Origin: Kineococcus terrestris
GTDB taxonomy: Bacteria; Actinomycetota; Actinomycetes; Actinomycetales; Kineococcaceae
Direction: 5' to 3' (one strand)
Length of the DNA: 64,000 bases
Assembly: GCF_041020765.1 (NCBI RefSeq)
Contig: NZ_JBEUEJ010000007.1
Part shown: piece by piece, positions 33,913-42,544 of the stretch
How the letters are laid out: every line of letters starts with the position of its first letter
Numbering within the stretch: the first letter of the stretch is position 1
Position numbers and translations under genes: made by a program
Notes under the pieces: model-generated
Seen by the model: only the letters and a program-made list of their open reading frames with translations
Databases searched by the model: none
Told to the model about the DNA's origin: nothing

Positions 33913-36375
33913 ATGTCCGCCGCCCCGGCCCCCGCCCCCGCCGAGACCCGCACCGCTGCCGCTCCCGCCCCCGTGCCCGGGCCGCCGCGCCCGCTGGACG
34001 AGGACCTGCGCGCCCGGCTGGCCTCGCCCGACGCCCACGAGCTCGCCGTCCTCGACGCCTGGTGGCGCGCCGCGAACTACCTGACCGTCGGGCAGATCTA
34101 CCTGCAGGACGACCCGCTGCTGCGCCGGCCGCTGACCGCGGACGACGTCAAGGCGCGGCTGCTCGGGCACTGGGGCACCAGCCCCGGGCTGTCGTTCGTG
34201 TACGCCCACCTGTCGCGGCTGGTGCGGCTGACCGACCAGGCCGCCCTCTACCTCACCGGCCCCGGGCACGGCGGTCCGGCCCTCGTGGCCGCCGCCCACC
34301 TGGAGGGCACCTACACCGAGCGGTTCCCGCACGTCGGCCAGGACGCCGAGGGCCTGCGCCGGCTGTTCCGGCAGTTCTCCTCCCCCGGCGGCATCCCCAG
34401 CCACGTGTCGGTCACCACGCCGGGCTCCATCCACGAGGGCGGGGAGCTGGGGTACGTCCTCGTGCACGCCTTCGGCGCCGTCATGGACAACCCCGACCTG
34501 CTCGCGCTGGCCGTCGTGGGCGACGGGGAGGCCGAGACCGGGCCGCTGGAGGGTTCCTGGAAGGGGATCTCGTTCCTCGACGCGCGCCGCGACGGCGCCG
34601 TCCTGCCCGTCCTGCACCTGAACGGCGCGAAGATCTCCGGCCCGACGGTGCTGGGGCGCAAGGACCCCGCCGAGGTGCGTTCCCTGCTGACCGGCCACGG
34701 GTACGAGGTGCTGGAGGTCGGCGGCGACGACCTGCCGGGGATGCACGAGCGGTTCGCCGACGTCCTCGCCCGCGCGTACGCCTCGATCCGCCGGATCCAG
34801 GAGGAGGCGCGCGCCGGCAGCGCCCCGGCCGGGCGGCCGCGCTGGCCGGTGGTCGTGCTGCGCACCCCCAAGGGCTGGACGGGGCCGGGAACCGTCGACG
34901 GCACCCCGGTGGCCGGCACGTTCCGCGCCCACCAGGTCCCGCTGTCCGGGGTGAAGGACGACCCGGCGCACCTGCGGCTGCTGGAGGAGTGGCTGCGCTC
35001 GTACCGGCCCGAGGAGCTGTTCGACGCCGACGGCGCGCCCACGGACCTCGTGCGGGCCGCGAACCCCGCCGGCCCGCTGCGGCTGTCCGCGACCCCGCAC
35101 GCCAACGGCGGGCTGCTCACCCGCGACCTCGACCTCCCGGACGTGCGGGAGTACGCCGTGGACGTCGACCGGCCCGCCGCCGCGCGCGCAGAATCGACCC
35201 GGCGCCTCGGGGAGCTGCTGCGCGACGTGTACCGGCGCAACCCCGACACGTTCCGGCTGTTCTGCCCCGACGAGACGGAGAGCAACCGCCTCGGCGCCGT
35301 GTTCGAGGCGAGCGACCGGGCGTGGGCCGAGCGCGTCGAGGACGGCGACGTGTCGCTGTCCCCGGGCGGGCGCGTCGTGGAGGTCCTCAGCGAGCACAAC
35401 TGCCACGGCTGGCTGGAGGGGTACACCCTCACCGGCCGGCACGGCCTGTTCGCCACCTACGAGGCGTTCGCGATGGTCAGCGCCTCCCAGACCGTCCAGC
35501 ACGCCAAGTGGCTGGAGGAGGCCGGGAAGCTGCCGTGGCGCGCGAGCGTGCCCAGCCTGAACCTGCTGCTGACCTCCACCGCCTGGCGCAACGACCACAA
35601 CGGGTTCTCCCACCAGGGCCCGGGGCTGCTGCAGGTCGCCATCACCCAGCGCCCCGAGGTGTCCCGGGTGTGGCTGCCGCCGGACGCGAACTGCCTGCTG
35701 CGGGTGGCCGACCACTGCCTGCACAGCCGCGACCGCGTCAACCTCGTCGTCATCGACAAGCAGCCGCAGCTGCAGTACCTGACGATCGACGAGGCCGCCG
35801 AGCACTGCGCGCGCGGCGCCTCGGCGTGGGCGTGGGCCGGCACCGACGACGGGTCCGCCGACCCCGACGTCGTCCTCGGCTGCGCCGGGGACGTCGTCAC
35901 GATGGAGACGGTGGCCGCGGCCGCGCTGCTGCGCGAACGGCTGCCGCAGCTGCGGGTGCGCGTCGTCAACGTCGTCGACCTCATGTCGCTGCCCCGGCCG
36001 GGGGACCACCCGCACGGCATGTCGGAACTGCGGTTCCGCGAGCTGTTCACCGACACCGTCGACGTCGTGTTCGCCTTCCACGGGTTCCCCGGCGCCGTGC
36101 ACCAGCTCGTCCACGGCCGCCCCGACGCCGACCGCTTCCACGTGCGGGGTTTCATCGAGGAGGGCACCACCACCACGCCGTTCGACATGACGGTGCGCAA
36201 CCGCGCCTCCCGCTACCACCTCGTGCTCGACGCGCTGAACAACGCCCGCCGGCTGCCGCCCGGCGCGGACGACCTCGCGGCGTTCTGCCGCTCCCAGCTG
36301 GAACGGCACGAGCGGTACGTCGTCGAGCACCTGGTCGACATGCCCGAGGTGGCCGGCTGGACCCTGCCCGCCTGA
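33913..36375 (+). CDS. xfp: Xylulose 5-phosphate/fructose 6-phosphate phosphoketolase
   Basis: An 820-residue thiamine-diphosphate enzyme that cleaves xylulose 5-phosphate (and often fructose 6-phosphate) with phosphate to acetyl phosphate plus a sugar phosphate. Family blocks are visible: WWRAANYLTVGQIYL, LLGHWGTSPGLSFVYAHL, the TPP/Mg motif GDGEAETGPLEGSW with NGAKISGPT, GHGYEVLEVGGDD, EVLSEHNCHGWLEGYTLTGRHGLF, AWRNDHNGFSHQGPG and GFIEEGTTTTPFDM. Length is normal. ATG 33913 follows GAGGAGGACC. Its position beside DevR-type boxes and Usps matches actinobacterial hypoxia islands, where it would yield ATP through acetate kinase when respiration stops. Confidence 0.96.
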   Translation: MSAAPAPAPAETRTAAAPAPVPGPPRPLDEDLRARLASPDAHELAVLDAWWRAANYLTVGQIYLQDDPLLRRPLTADDVKARLLGHWGTSPGLSFVYAHLSRLVRLTDQAALYLTGPGHGGPALVAAAHLEGTYTERFPHVGQDAEGLRRLFRQFSSPGGIPSHVSVTTPGSIHEGGELGYVLVHAFGAVMDNPDLLALAVVGDGEAETGPLEGSWKGISFLDARRDGAVLPVLHLNGAKISGPTVLGRKDPAEVRSLLTGHGYEVLEVGGDDLPGMHERFADVLARAYASIRRIQEEARAGSAPAGRPRWPVVVLRTPKGWTGPGTVDGTPVAGTFRAHQVPLSGVKDDPAHLRLLEEWLRSYRPEELFDADGAPTDLVRAANPAGPLRLSATPHANGGLLTRDLDLPDVREYAVDVDRPAAARAESTRRLGELLRDVYRRNPDTFRLFCPDETESNRLGAVFEASDRAWAERVEDGDVSLSPGGRVVEVLSEHNCHGWLEGYTLTGRHGLFATYEAFAMVSASQTVQHAKWLEEAGKLPWRASVPSLNLLLTSTAWRNDHNGFSHQGPGLLQVAITQRPEVSRVWLPPDANCLLRVADHCLHSRDRVNLVVIDKQPQLQYLTIDEAAEHCARGASAWAWAGTDDGSADPDVVLGCAGDVVTMETVAAAALLRERLPQLRVRVVNVVDLMSLPRPGDHPHGMSELRFRELFTDTVDVVFAFHGFPGAVHQLVHGRPDADRFHVRGFIEEGTTTTPFDMTVRNRASRYHLVLDALNNARRLPPGADDLAAFCRSQLERHERYVVEHLVDMPEVAGWTLPA

Positions 36376-36400
36376 TCCCACCGCCCCCGCCCTCCCGTCC

Positions 36401-36471
36401 TCACCGCGGAAAACCGGGTTTCCAGCGTGTCGGGCGCCTTGTGCCCTCGGAAACCCGGTTTCCGCGGTGAG
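36401..36471 (-). repeat. Palindromic intergenic repeat, left copy
   Basis: Two opposed arms built around GGAAACCCGGTTTCC (36408-36423 and 36449-36463) form a hairpin after the phosphoketolase stop. Read on the minus strand, the 32 bases 36432-36401 match 37549-37580 at 30 of 32 positions. The pair therefore brackets the next gene in inverted orientation. It may also terminate the phosphoketolase transcript. Confidence 0.75.
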
Positions 36472-36505
36472 GGCAGGGTGGACGGACGGTCGCGGTCGTC
36501 GCGGT

Positions 36506-37432
36506 TCAGCGCAGGACGAGGCCGCGCGCCGCCTGCCGGGCGACGGCGCGGCGGGCGGCGTCGACCACCTCGCCGGGGTCGCGCAGCGATCCGGCCGTGA
36601 CGTGGACGACCTCCCAGCCGGCGTCACGCAGCGCGGTGATCCGCCGGCGGTCGGACTCCAGCGCCTCGCGCAGTGCGTGCCAGCGGCCGTCGTACTCGAC
36701 CGCCACGCGGGCGCCGCGGACGGCCAGGTCGACGCGGGCGATGAACCGCCCACCGGCGTCCAGCACGGTCACCGCCGGTTCGACGTCCAGCCCGGCGAGG
36801 AGCAGGTGCACGCGCAAGCGCGACTCGGGCTGGGACTCCGCGCGCGGGTCGCACAGTTCCGCGGCCCGCCGTGCCGGCCGCACCCACGGGTCGTGGCGCA
36901 CGTCGACCCACGCGCGGAAGGAAGCCGGGTCGAACCCGCCCGCACGGGCGAACGCGTCGAGCAGCGCCACCCCGTCGGGCAGCGGTGCTCGCGAGCACAG
37001 GTCGAAGGCGATCCGTTCCGGGACCGCCAGCCGCGTGGTGCGCCACCGCCGGCTCGCGACGACGTCCTGCGCGAGGCGCACGTCGACGCCGCGCGGCAGG
37101 GTGTCCGGGCCTCCCGCCGGGAGCAGCACCGTCACGGGGTCGTCGCGGTCGGCGAGCGGGACGCCGGAGGCTGTCGCCGCGGACCTGCCGGTGAGGACAC
37201 CGCCGGGCGGCAGGAGGAGACCCACGGCCTCGCAGCGCAGCTCGTGGGTGACCGGCAGGCCGGCGGGCGCGTAGACGCCGCGCACCAGCCGCTGGACACC
37301 GGGACCGCGCAGCTGCGCCTCGGTCAGCGCACCGGCGGCGACGGCGTCGCGGCCGGTGAAGACGCGGGGCAGGGACGGTCGTCGGGAGATCCGCACCCGC
37401 GCACGTTCGCCGTGCCGGCTGCTCCTCCGCAT
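36506..37432 (-). CDS. AbiEi-like N-terminal / DUF559 endonuclease-fold protein
   Basis: A 308-residue protein. Residues 20-60 (PRVFTGRDAVAAGALTEAQL then LVRGVYAPAGLP) resemble the AbiEi-type antitoxin winged helix, the middle is an AbiEi-like region with TGRSAATASGVPL, and the C-terminus is a DUF559/Vsr-like PD-(D/E)XK fold: QPESRLRVHLLLAGLDVEP, GRFIARVDLAVRGARVAVEYDGRWH, DRRRITALRDAGWEVVHVTAGSL. The Glu, Asp and Glu-Tyr-Asp-Gly positions fit the nuclease active site. Such proteins are common solitary genes in actinobacteria; no toxin partner is adjacent. It is bracketed by inverted palindromic repeats. Function uncertain. Confidence 0.82.
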   Translation of the reverse strand: MRRSSRHGERARVRISRRPSLPRVFTGRDAVAAGALTEAQLRGPGVQRLVRGVYAPAGLPVTHELRCEAVGLLLPPGGVLTGRSAATASGVPLADRDDPVTVLLPAGGPDTLPRGVDVRLAQDVVASRRWRTTRLAVPERIAFDLCSRAPLPDGVALLDAFARAGGFDPASFRAWVDVRHDPWVRPARRAAELCDPRAESQPESRLRVHLLLAGLDVEPAVTVLDAGGRFIARVDLAVRGARVAVEYDGRWHALREALESDRRRITALRDAGWEVVHVTAGSLRDPGEVVDAARRAVARQAARGLVLR

Positions 37433-37488
37433 GGTCGAGCAGCGCAGCTGTGGACGTGCTCGCGGTCATCCCGCTGTGGACACCTCGT

Positions 37489-37580
37489 CCGGGTTCCCGC
37501 GGTCGCGCTCGACCGCGGGAACCCGGGTTCCGGCGCCCGAGAGGCTCGCGACACGCTGGAAACCCGGGTTTCCGCGGGGA
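37489..37580 (+). repeat. Palindromic intergenic repeat, right copy
   Basis: A 17-bp stem with loop CGCT (37489-37526) is followed by GGAAACCCGGGTTTCC (37558-37573), a perfect 16-base palindrome, inside the 32-base block 37549-37580 that is repeated inverted at 36401-36432. The layout of an ACCCGGGTTCC arm, a spacer of about 17 bases, then CGACACGCTGG plus the second palindrome is the same in both copies. No gene lies in 37433-37628. Confidence 0.75.
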
Positions 37581-37628
37581 GGCGGACGGCGGTGAGGCGG
37601 CCCGGTGTGAGCGGGCCAGGCGCGCGGG

Positions 37629-37853
37629 TCAGCCGACCTGGCGCACCCGCCACGCCCGCCCGCCGACCTCGACGACGTCGCCGTCGGCGAGCTGGCGGCC
37701 GCGGCGCTCCTCGACCTCGCCGCTGACCGTGACGTCCCCGCCGGCCAGCAGCTCGCGGGCCTCGCCGCCGGTGCCGACCACCCCGGCCAGCTTGAGGAAC
37801 TGACCGAGGCGGACGGTGCCGGTCACGTCGACGTCGCGCGGGGTGCTCACCAC
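37629..37853 (-). CDS. S4 domain RNA-binding protein (YbcJ-like)
   Basis: A 74-residue single S4 domain. RLGQFLKLAGVVGTGGEARELLAGGDVTVSGEVEERRGRQLADGDVVEVGG matches the small stand-alone S4 proteins of the YbcJ/RlbA type: the helix-turn-helix-like loop with LAGGDVTVSGEVEERRGR is the RNA-contacting surface. Such proteins are thought to bind structured RNA, perhaps the ribosome. Two adjacent GTG codons (37853 and 37850) could start it. It is in the same direction as the hypothetical gene upstream, 43 bases away. Complete at the normal length. Confidence 0.88.
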   Translation of the reverse strand: MVSTPRDVDVTGTVRLGQFLKLAGVVGTGGEARELLAGGDVTVSGEVEERRGRQLADGDVVEVGGRAWRVRQVG

Positions 37854-37896
37854 CCCAGCCTGCCGTCCCGGCCCGGCGACCGCCGCCCCGGGGTCC

Positions 37897-38286
37897 TCAG
37901 TCGTCGTCGACGGCGAGCGCCGCCAGGACGGCGGCGATGCGGTCGGCGTCGGCGCGGGTCAGGCGCTCGGGGACCACGACCTCGGCGTACCCGCCGCGCA
38001 GCAGCGGGACGGTGTGCCGCAGCACCCCGGCGGCCGGGACCACCCCGACGACCTCCGCGTCCACGGTGCCGGCGTCCGCGCCGGTCCGCCGGGGGCGCAC
38101 CGGCTCGTCGACGGAGTCCTCCACGGGCTCGGCGGCCTCCGGGCGCGCCCCGGCGCCGCCGAGGAACGCCTTGAGCCGCTCGATGCCCTGCGCGGCCACG
38201 CGCTCCGCGGCCGGGTCCAGCCGGCCCTGCCGCAGCAGCTGCTGCAGCACCTGCTCGAGGGGCTTGTCCCCCGGTCGCTCGTTCAT
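37897..38286 (-). CDS. Hypothetical protein
   Basis: A 129-residue protein with no family I recognise. The first third is helical (PLEQVLQQLLRQGRLDPAAERVAAQGIERLKAFLGG), followed by an acidic, Pro-rich linker (EPVEDSVDEPVRPRR) and a C-terminal alpha/beta segment with a strongly conserved look: VLRHTVPLLRGGYAEVVVPERLTRADADRIAAVLAAL. No signal peptide or membrane segment. The ATG at 38286 is preceded by GCGGAGGGCAGCGGGG. Codon use is typical for the window, so it is probably real. It lies between the ABC exporter and S4 genes on the same strand. Confidence 0.65.
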   Translation of the reverse strand: MNERPGDKPLEQVLQQLLRQGRLDPAAERVAAQGIERLKAFLGGAGARPEAAEPVEDSVDEPVRPRRTGADAGTVDAEVVGVVPAAGVLRHTVPLLRGGYAEVVVPERLTRADADRIAAVLAALAVDDD

Positions 38287-38426
38287 CGTCCCCGCTGCCC
38301 TCCGCGTCGTCCGCGGGGCGCCGGCGCGCCCCGCTCGAGCCTCCACCCAACACGGGCGCGGCGCGCGGCGGCGTCCCCCGGTGGTCGCCGGTCGCGGCGC
38401 CGACCGGCTGCCGCGCGGGCCGGGGC

Positions 38427-41400
38427 CTAGCCGCCCAGGTGACCCCAGTCGTCCTCCAGCTGCGACCACGGGCCGACGGCGGCGACCCGGCCGCCGTCCA
38501 GGACGACGACGCGGTCGGCGCGGCGCAGCGCGGCCCGCTTGGAGGAGGAGCCGAGGACGGTGACGCCGCGCCGGCGCAGCGACTCCCACAGCTCCACCTC
38601 GGTGCGGGCGTCCAGGGCGCTGGACACGTCGTCGGCCAGCAGCAGGTCCGCGCCGGTGGCCAGGGCGCGCGCCAGGGCCAGGCGCTGCACCTGCCCGCCG
38701 GACAGGCGCACCCCGCGGTGGCCGACGAGGGTGGCGCGCCCGCCGGCGGCGACGACGTCGGCGTCCAGGCGCGAGTCGTCGAAGGCGGCGTGGACGCGGT
38801 CGGCGGCGTGGTCGTGGTCCAGGTCGACGTTGTCGAGGAAGGAGCCGCTGAGCACGCGCGGGACCTGCGCGACGTAGCAGACCTGCCCGGGGCGCAGGAA
38901 CGTCTGCGGGTCGTCGACCTCGCGGCCGTTCCAGCGCACCTCGCCCTCGTGGTCGACGAGGCCGGCCAGCGCGCACAGCAGGCTGGACTTGCCGGCGCCG
39001 ACGCGGCCGGTGAGCAGGACCAGCTCCCCGGCTCGCACGCGCAGGTCCACGCCCTGGACGCCGACGGTGCCGTCGTCGTGGACGGCGGCGACGGCGGCCA
39101 GCTCCAGCTCGCGCAGCGGCTGCTTGACGGGCGCGGCCGGAGCGGGCGCCGCACCGCGCACGAGGTCCACGCCCTCCGGCAGCGCGAGGACGTCGCGGGT
39201 GCCGGCCAGGGCGGCCACCTCCCGCAGCCAGGTGCGCGCGACGGGCGCCTCGGTGACCACGGCACCGGCGACGGTGCCGTAGTAGGAGGAGCCGGCCAGG
39301 GCGGTGGACACGAGCAGGGCGGTGGCCAGGTCCCAGCGGCCGGACAGGTGGAAGCCCCAGGTCAGGACGATGCCCGCCTGCACGAGCACGCCCGGCACGC
39401 CGTCGAGCAGGGCGCGCACGCGGTGCTCGCGCACCGAGGCCCGCACCCGCCGGTCGTCCAGGGCGGCCAGGTGGCCCAGGACGCCGGGCGCGGCGGCGGC
39501 GAGCTTCACCGTGCGCAGGGCGTCCAGGGCCGAGCCGAGGGCGCGGCCGAAGACGGCGCGGGCGTCACCGGCGGTGCGGGCGCTGGACCCGGCGACGGGC
39601 GCGCCGGCGGTGGACACGGCCGCGGAGACCACCATGACGGCGGCCACGACCCCGCCGCCGAGGACGCTGCCGGACAGCAGGGCCGTCACGGCGACGACGA
39701 CCGCGCCGATGACGACGTCGACCCACCGGTCGACGTAGAGGACGAACCGCTCGGAGTCCAGGCAGCGGGCGGCGACCTCCCCGGGCGGGGTGCGCGGCAG
39801 GCGGCGCTGGCGGGTCTGCCCGCGCAGGACGGCCAGGCGCACCTGCAGGGTGACGGCCGACCACCACTGCGGGTACAGGCGCAGGGCGTGGGCGAGCGCG
39901 GGCGGGACCAGCAGCAGGGTGGCGACGACCCCGGCGGCGAGCAGGACGACCTCCGCGCCGGCCTCGCCGGTGCCCTGCACGTCGCGCAGCGTGGCGACCA
40001 GGTGGCCCCACACCCACCCGGTGACGGCCCCGTAGGCGCCGACGACGGACACGACGCAGAACAGCAGCGCCCCGACGACGCCCCAGCGCGGCTGCACGGC
40101 CACCGCGCGCAGCACGCTGCGCGCCAGGCTCGGGCGCGGCGGCACGGGCGGGCGGGTGTCGCGGCGCACCCGCGCGGCGGTGGCGGCGGGAGCGGCCGGC
40201 GGGACGGCGTCCTCCCCGGCGGCGCTCAGGAGCTCGCGGAACGGGCCGGGCGCGGCGGCCAGCCGCTCGCGGGGACCGTGCTGGACGAGGCGGCCGGCCT
40301 CCAGGACGGCGACGGCGTCGGCGCGCCGGGTGGTGGACAGGCGGTGGGCGATGAGCAGTCCGGTGCGCCCGCGCAGCAGCCGCTCGGCGGCCGCGGTGAC
40401 GCGCCGCTCGGTGACGGGGTCCATGCGGGCGGTGGCCTCGTCGAGGACGACGACGCGCACGTCGCGCACGAGCAGGCGGGCGAAGGCGACGAGCTGCTCC
40501 TCCCCCGCGGACAGGGCCAGCCCGCCCGCGCCCAGCCGGGTGTCCAGCCCCTCGGGCAGGGCGTCGACCCACTCGTCCAGGCCGAGGGCGGCCACGGCGC
40601 GGTGCACCGCCTCGCGCGGGACGTCGGCGAACAGGGTGATGTTCTCGGCGAGGGTGGCGGCCAGCACCTCGGTGCGCTGGGTGACGACGCCGACGCCGCG
40701 GCGCAGGTCCTGCACGTCGGTGGCGGTGACGTCCTGCCCGCCGACGAGGACCTGCCCGGGCGCGGGTTCGAGGGCGCGGGAGAACAGCGCGGCCAGGGTG
40801 GACTTGCCGGCGCCGCTGCGCCCGACGACGGCGCACGTGGTGCCGGCCGGCACCAGCAGGGAGACGTCGTCGAGGGCGAAGCCGCCCGGGTGGGCGAAGC
40901 GCAGGTGCTCGGTGCGCAGCTCCAGCGCGCCCGGCGGCAGGGGCCGTCCGCCGCGCGGTTCGGCGTCGGCGCCGAGCAGGCCGCGGATGCGGGTGAGCGC
41001 CCCCAGACCGCCCTGCAGCTCGGGCAGCCGGTTGCTGACCTCGGTGAGGTCGCCGACGAACCCGCCCAGCAGCAGCCACAGGGTGACCAGGGCGGCCACG
41101 TCGAGGGCGCCGGCGACGACGAGGCCGCTGCCGGCGGTGACGAGGGCGACGAGCAGGCCGGTGAGGACGAACGCGGTGCGCAGGCCCACGCTGGCCGAGG
41201 CCGTGCAGGTGGCGGCCACGGCCCGCAGCACGCGCGCGGCGCGGACGGCGTAGCGGCGCACCACGTGCGGCTGGCCCAGGCTGGAGCGCACGTCGTCGCG
41301 GCCGGCGACGGTCTCCTCCAGCTGGGCGGCGTGGTCGGTCCAGGCGACCTCCTCGGCCAGCTTGCGCTGCGCGACGACGCGCGTCAGCGGGCGGGCCACC

Positions 41401-41876
41401 AGCAGCGCGAGGGCCGCGACGAGCGGGAAGGCGATCCACGCCGGCCACCACGTCACGCCGGCCACGACCCACGCCAGCGCCGAGCGCAGCAGGGCGCGGG
41501 ACAGCTCCCAGGCGGTGCGCCGCAGCAGCTCGCCGAGCTGGCGGGGGTCGTCGTCGACGCGGTCGAGGACCTCGCCGACGGCCTGCTCGGCCAGCGCGGG
41601 CAGCGGCTGGGCGACGGCCGCGCCCAGCAGGTCGGCGCGCAGCCGGCCCTCGGCGCGCCCGACCACCCCGGAGAAGACGGTGCGCCCGACGGTGTCCAGC
41701 AGGCTGGCGCCCACGAGCAGGACCGCGAGCAGCGCCAGCGCCGGGGCGGTCGGCCCGGCGGCCAGCCGCCCGGTCACCACCGTGGCGACGGTCTCCCCCA
41801 CCGCGGCCAGCACGGCGAGCGCGGCCGCGACCGCGCTCGCCGGACCGGCCAGCCGGCGCGCCGTCAGCGTGCGCAC
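38427..41876 (-). CDS. Fused ABC exporter (TMD-NBD-TMD-NBD)
   Basis: A 1149-residue protein holding two complete type IV (ABCB/ABCC-like) exporter halves. Half one: membrane helices in residues 1-280, Walker A GRSGAGKST, signature LSAGEEQ, Walker B VVVLDEATARMD, H-loop IAHRLS. Half two: membrane helices from about residue 600, Walker A GRVGAGKSS, signature LSGGQVQ, Walker B LLLADDVSSALD with Asp in place of the catalytic Glu, and GSSSKRAAL where the switch His should be. Thus one ATP site (Walker from half one, signature from half two) is canonical and the other degenerate, as in asymmetric exporters such as TM287/288. Substrate unknown; no regulator is adjacent. Confidence 0.92.
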   Translation of the reverse strand: MRTLTARRLAGPASAVAAALAVLAAVGETVATVVTGRLAAGPTAPALALLAVLLVGASLLDTVGRTVFSGVVGRAEGRLRADLLGAAVAQPLPALAEQAVGEVLDRVDDDPRQLGELLRRTAWELSRALLRSALAWVVAGVTWWPAWIAFPLVAALALLVARPLTRVVAQRKLAEEVAWTDHAAQLEETVAGRDDVRSSLGQPHVVRRYAVRAARVLRAVAATCTASASVGLRTAFVLTGLLVALVTAGSGLVVAGALDVAALVTLWLLLGGFVGDLTEVSNRLPELQGGLGALTRIRGLLGADAEPRGGRPLPPGALELRTEHLRFAHPGGFALDDVSLLVPAGTTCAVVGRSGAGKSTLAALFSRALEPAPGQVLVGGQDVTATDVQDLRRGVGVVTQRTEVLAATLAENITLFADVPREAVHRAVAALGLDEWVDALPEGLDTRLGAGGLALSAGEEQLVAFARLLVRDVRVVVLDEATARMDPVTERRVTAAAERLLRGRTGLLIAHRLSTTRRADAVAVLEAGRLVQHGPRERLAAAPGPFRELLSAAGEDAVPPAAPAATAARVRRDTRPPVPPRPSLARSVLRAVAVQPRWGVVGALLFCVVSVVGAYGAVTGWVWGHLVATLRDVQGTGEAGAEVVLLAAGVVATLLLVPPALAHALRLYPQWWSAVTLQVRLAVLRGQTRQRRLPRTPPGEVAARCLDSERFVLYVDRWVDVVIGAVVVAVTALLSGSVLGGGVVAAVMVVSAAVSTAGAPVAGSSARTAGDARAVFGRALGSALDALRTVKLAAAAPGVLGHLAALDDRRVRASVREHRVRALLDGVPGVLVQAGIVLTWGFHLSGRWDLATALLVSTALAGSSYYGTVAGAVVTEAPVARTWLREVAALAGTRDVLALPEGVDLVRGAAPAPAAPVKQPLRELELAAVAAVHDDGTVGVQGVDLRVRAGELVLLTGRVGAGKSSLLCALAGLVDHEGEVRWNGREVDDPQTFLRPGQVCYVAQVPRVLSGSFLDNVDLDHDHAADRVHAAFDDSRLDADVVAAGGRATLVGHRGVRLSGGQVQRLALARALATGADLLLADDVSSALDARTEVELWESLRRRGVTVLGSSSKRAALRRADRVVVLDGGRVAAVGPWSQLEDDWGHLGG

Positions 41877-41986
41877 CCCTGCCCCCGTCCCCGTCGGCTC
41901 CCCCGGCGAGCACCGGGCACCCCGACGCTAGGGGGCCGCCCCGCCGGGTCTCCACCGGGTTTCGGGCCGGTGGAGCCGGCGGGCGC

Positions 41987-42481
41987 TCAGGCGGCGGTGG
42001 CCAGGTACTCGTCCCAGCGCGGGTCGGGCTGCTCGGCGCCGCGCACCGCCCAGGAGGCCCCGCGCGGGGCGGCGGGCCGGAACGGCAGCGACCAGCCCAT
42101 CTCCTCCGGGGTGCGGTCGCCCTTGGCGTTGTTGCAGCGCACGCAGCAGGCGACGAGGTTCTCCCACGAGTCCGGGCCGCGGCGGCTGCGCGGCAGGACG
42201 TGGTCGACGGTCGTGGCGTGCCCGCGGCAGTAGGCGCACCGCTGGTGGTCGCGGCGCAGCACCCCGCGCCGGCTGACGGGCACGACGCTGCCGCGCGGCA
42301 CCCGCACGTAGCGGCTCAGCAGGATGACGGAGGGGCGTTCCAGGCTGACCGTGGCGCCGACGACGGGATCGGCGTCCGCCAGGACGACCGACGCCTTGCC
42401 GGCGAGCACGAGGACCAGCGCGCGGCGGAAGGAGACCACCGCGAGCGGTTCGTAGCCGGCGTTCAGCACGAGAGTGCGCAT
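41987..42481 (-). CDS. HNH endonuclease family protein
   Basis: A 164-residue HNH nuclease-fold protein. It begins MRTLVLNAGYEPLAVVSFRRALVLVLAGKA, standard for this conserved actinobacterial family. The zinc-ribbon HNH core has CAYCRGHATTVDHVLPRSRRGPDSWENLVACCVRCNNAKGDRTPEEMGW: two CxxC pairs, VDHVLP for the catalytic His and CNNAKGDRT at the end. ATG 42481 follows GGAGG by five bases and matches family members. The same frame is open to an ATG at 42625 with AGGAGG before it, giving a His-rich 48-residue extension that crosses a strong hairpin; that longer form is treated as less likely. Biological target unknown. Confidence 0.9.
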   Translation of the reverse strand: MRTLVLNAGYEPLAVVSFRRALVLVLAGKASVVLADADPVVGATVSLERPSVILLSRYVRVPRGSVVPVSRRGVLRRDHQRCAYCRGHATTVDHVLPRSRRGPDSWENLVACCVRCNNAKGDRTPEEMGWSLPFRPAAPRGASWAVRGAEQPDPRWDEYLATAA

Positions 42482-42511
42482 CGACACCTCCACACAGGGG
42501 CCCGGACGACG

Positions 42512-42544
42512 AGAGGCGCCGTCCCCCGGGGGGACGGCGCCTCT
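42512..42544 (-). other. Strong hairpin in the leader of the HNH gene
   Basis: AGAGGCGCCGTCCC and GGGACGGCGCCTCT form a perfect 14-bp stem with a 5-base loop, 31 bases before the HNH start. If the mRNA starts upstream it would form in the 5' leader, as an attenuator or translation control; it could equally be a terminator of upstream transcription. Confidence 0.6.

Noticed and set aside
33733..36753. Thousand-codon upstream extension of the Usp gene at 32710 on the minus strand
   Set aside because: It runs antisense through the phosphoketolase gene and shows no domain; the Usp fold begins right after the GTG at 33732.
36506..37432. AbiE-type toxin-antitoxin system
   Set aside because: Only an AbiEi-like N-terminus is present, fused to a DUF559-like domain; no AbiEii nucleotidyltransferase gene is adjacent.
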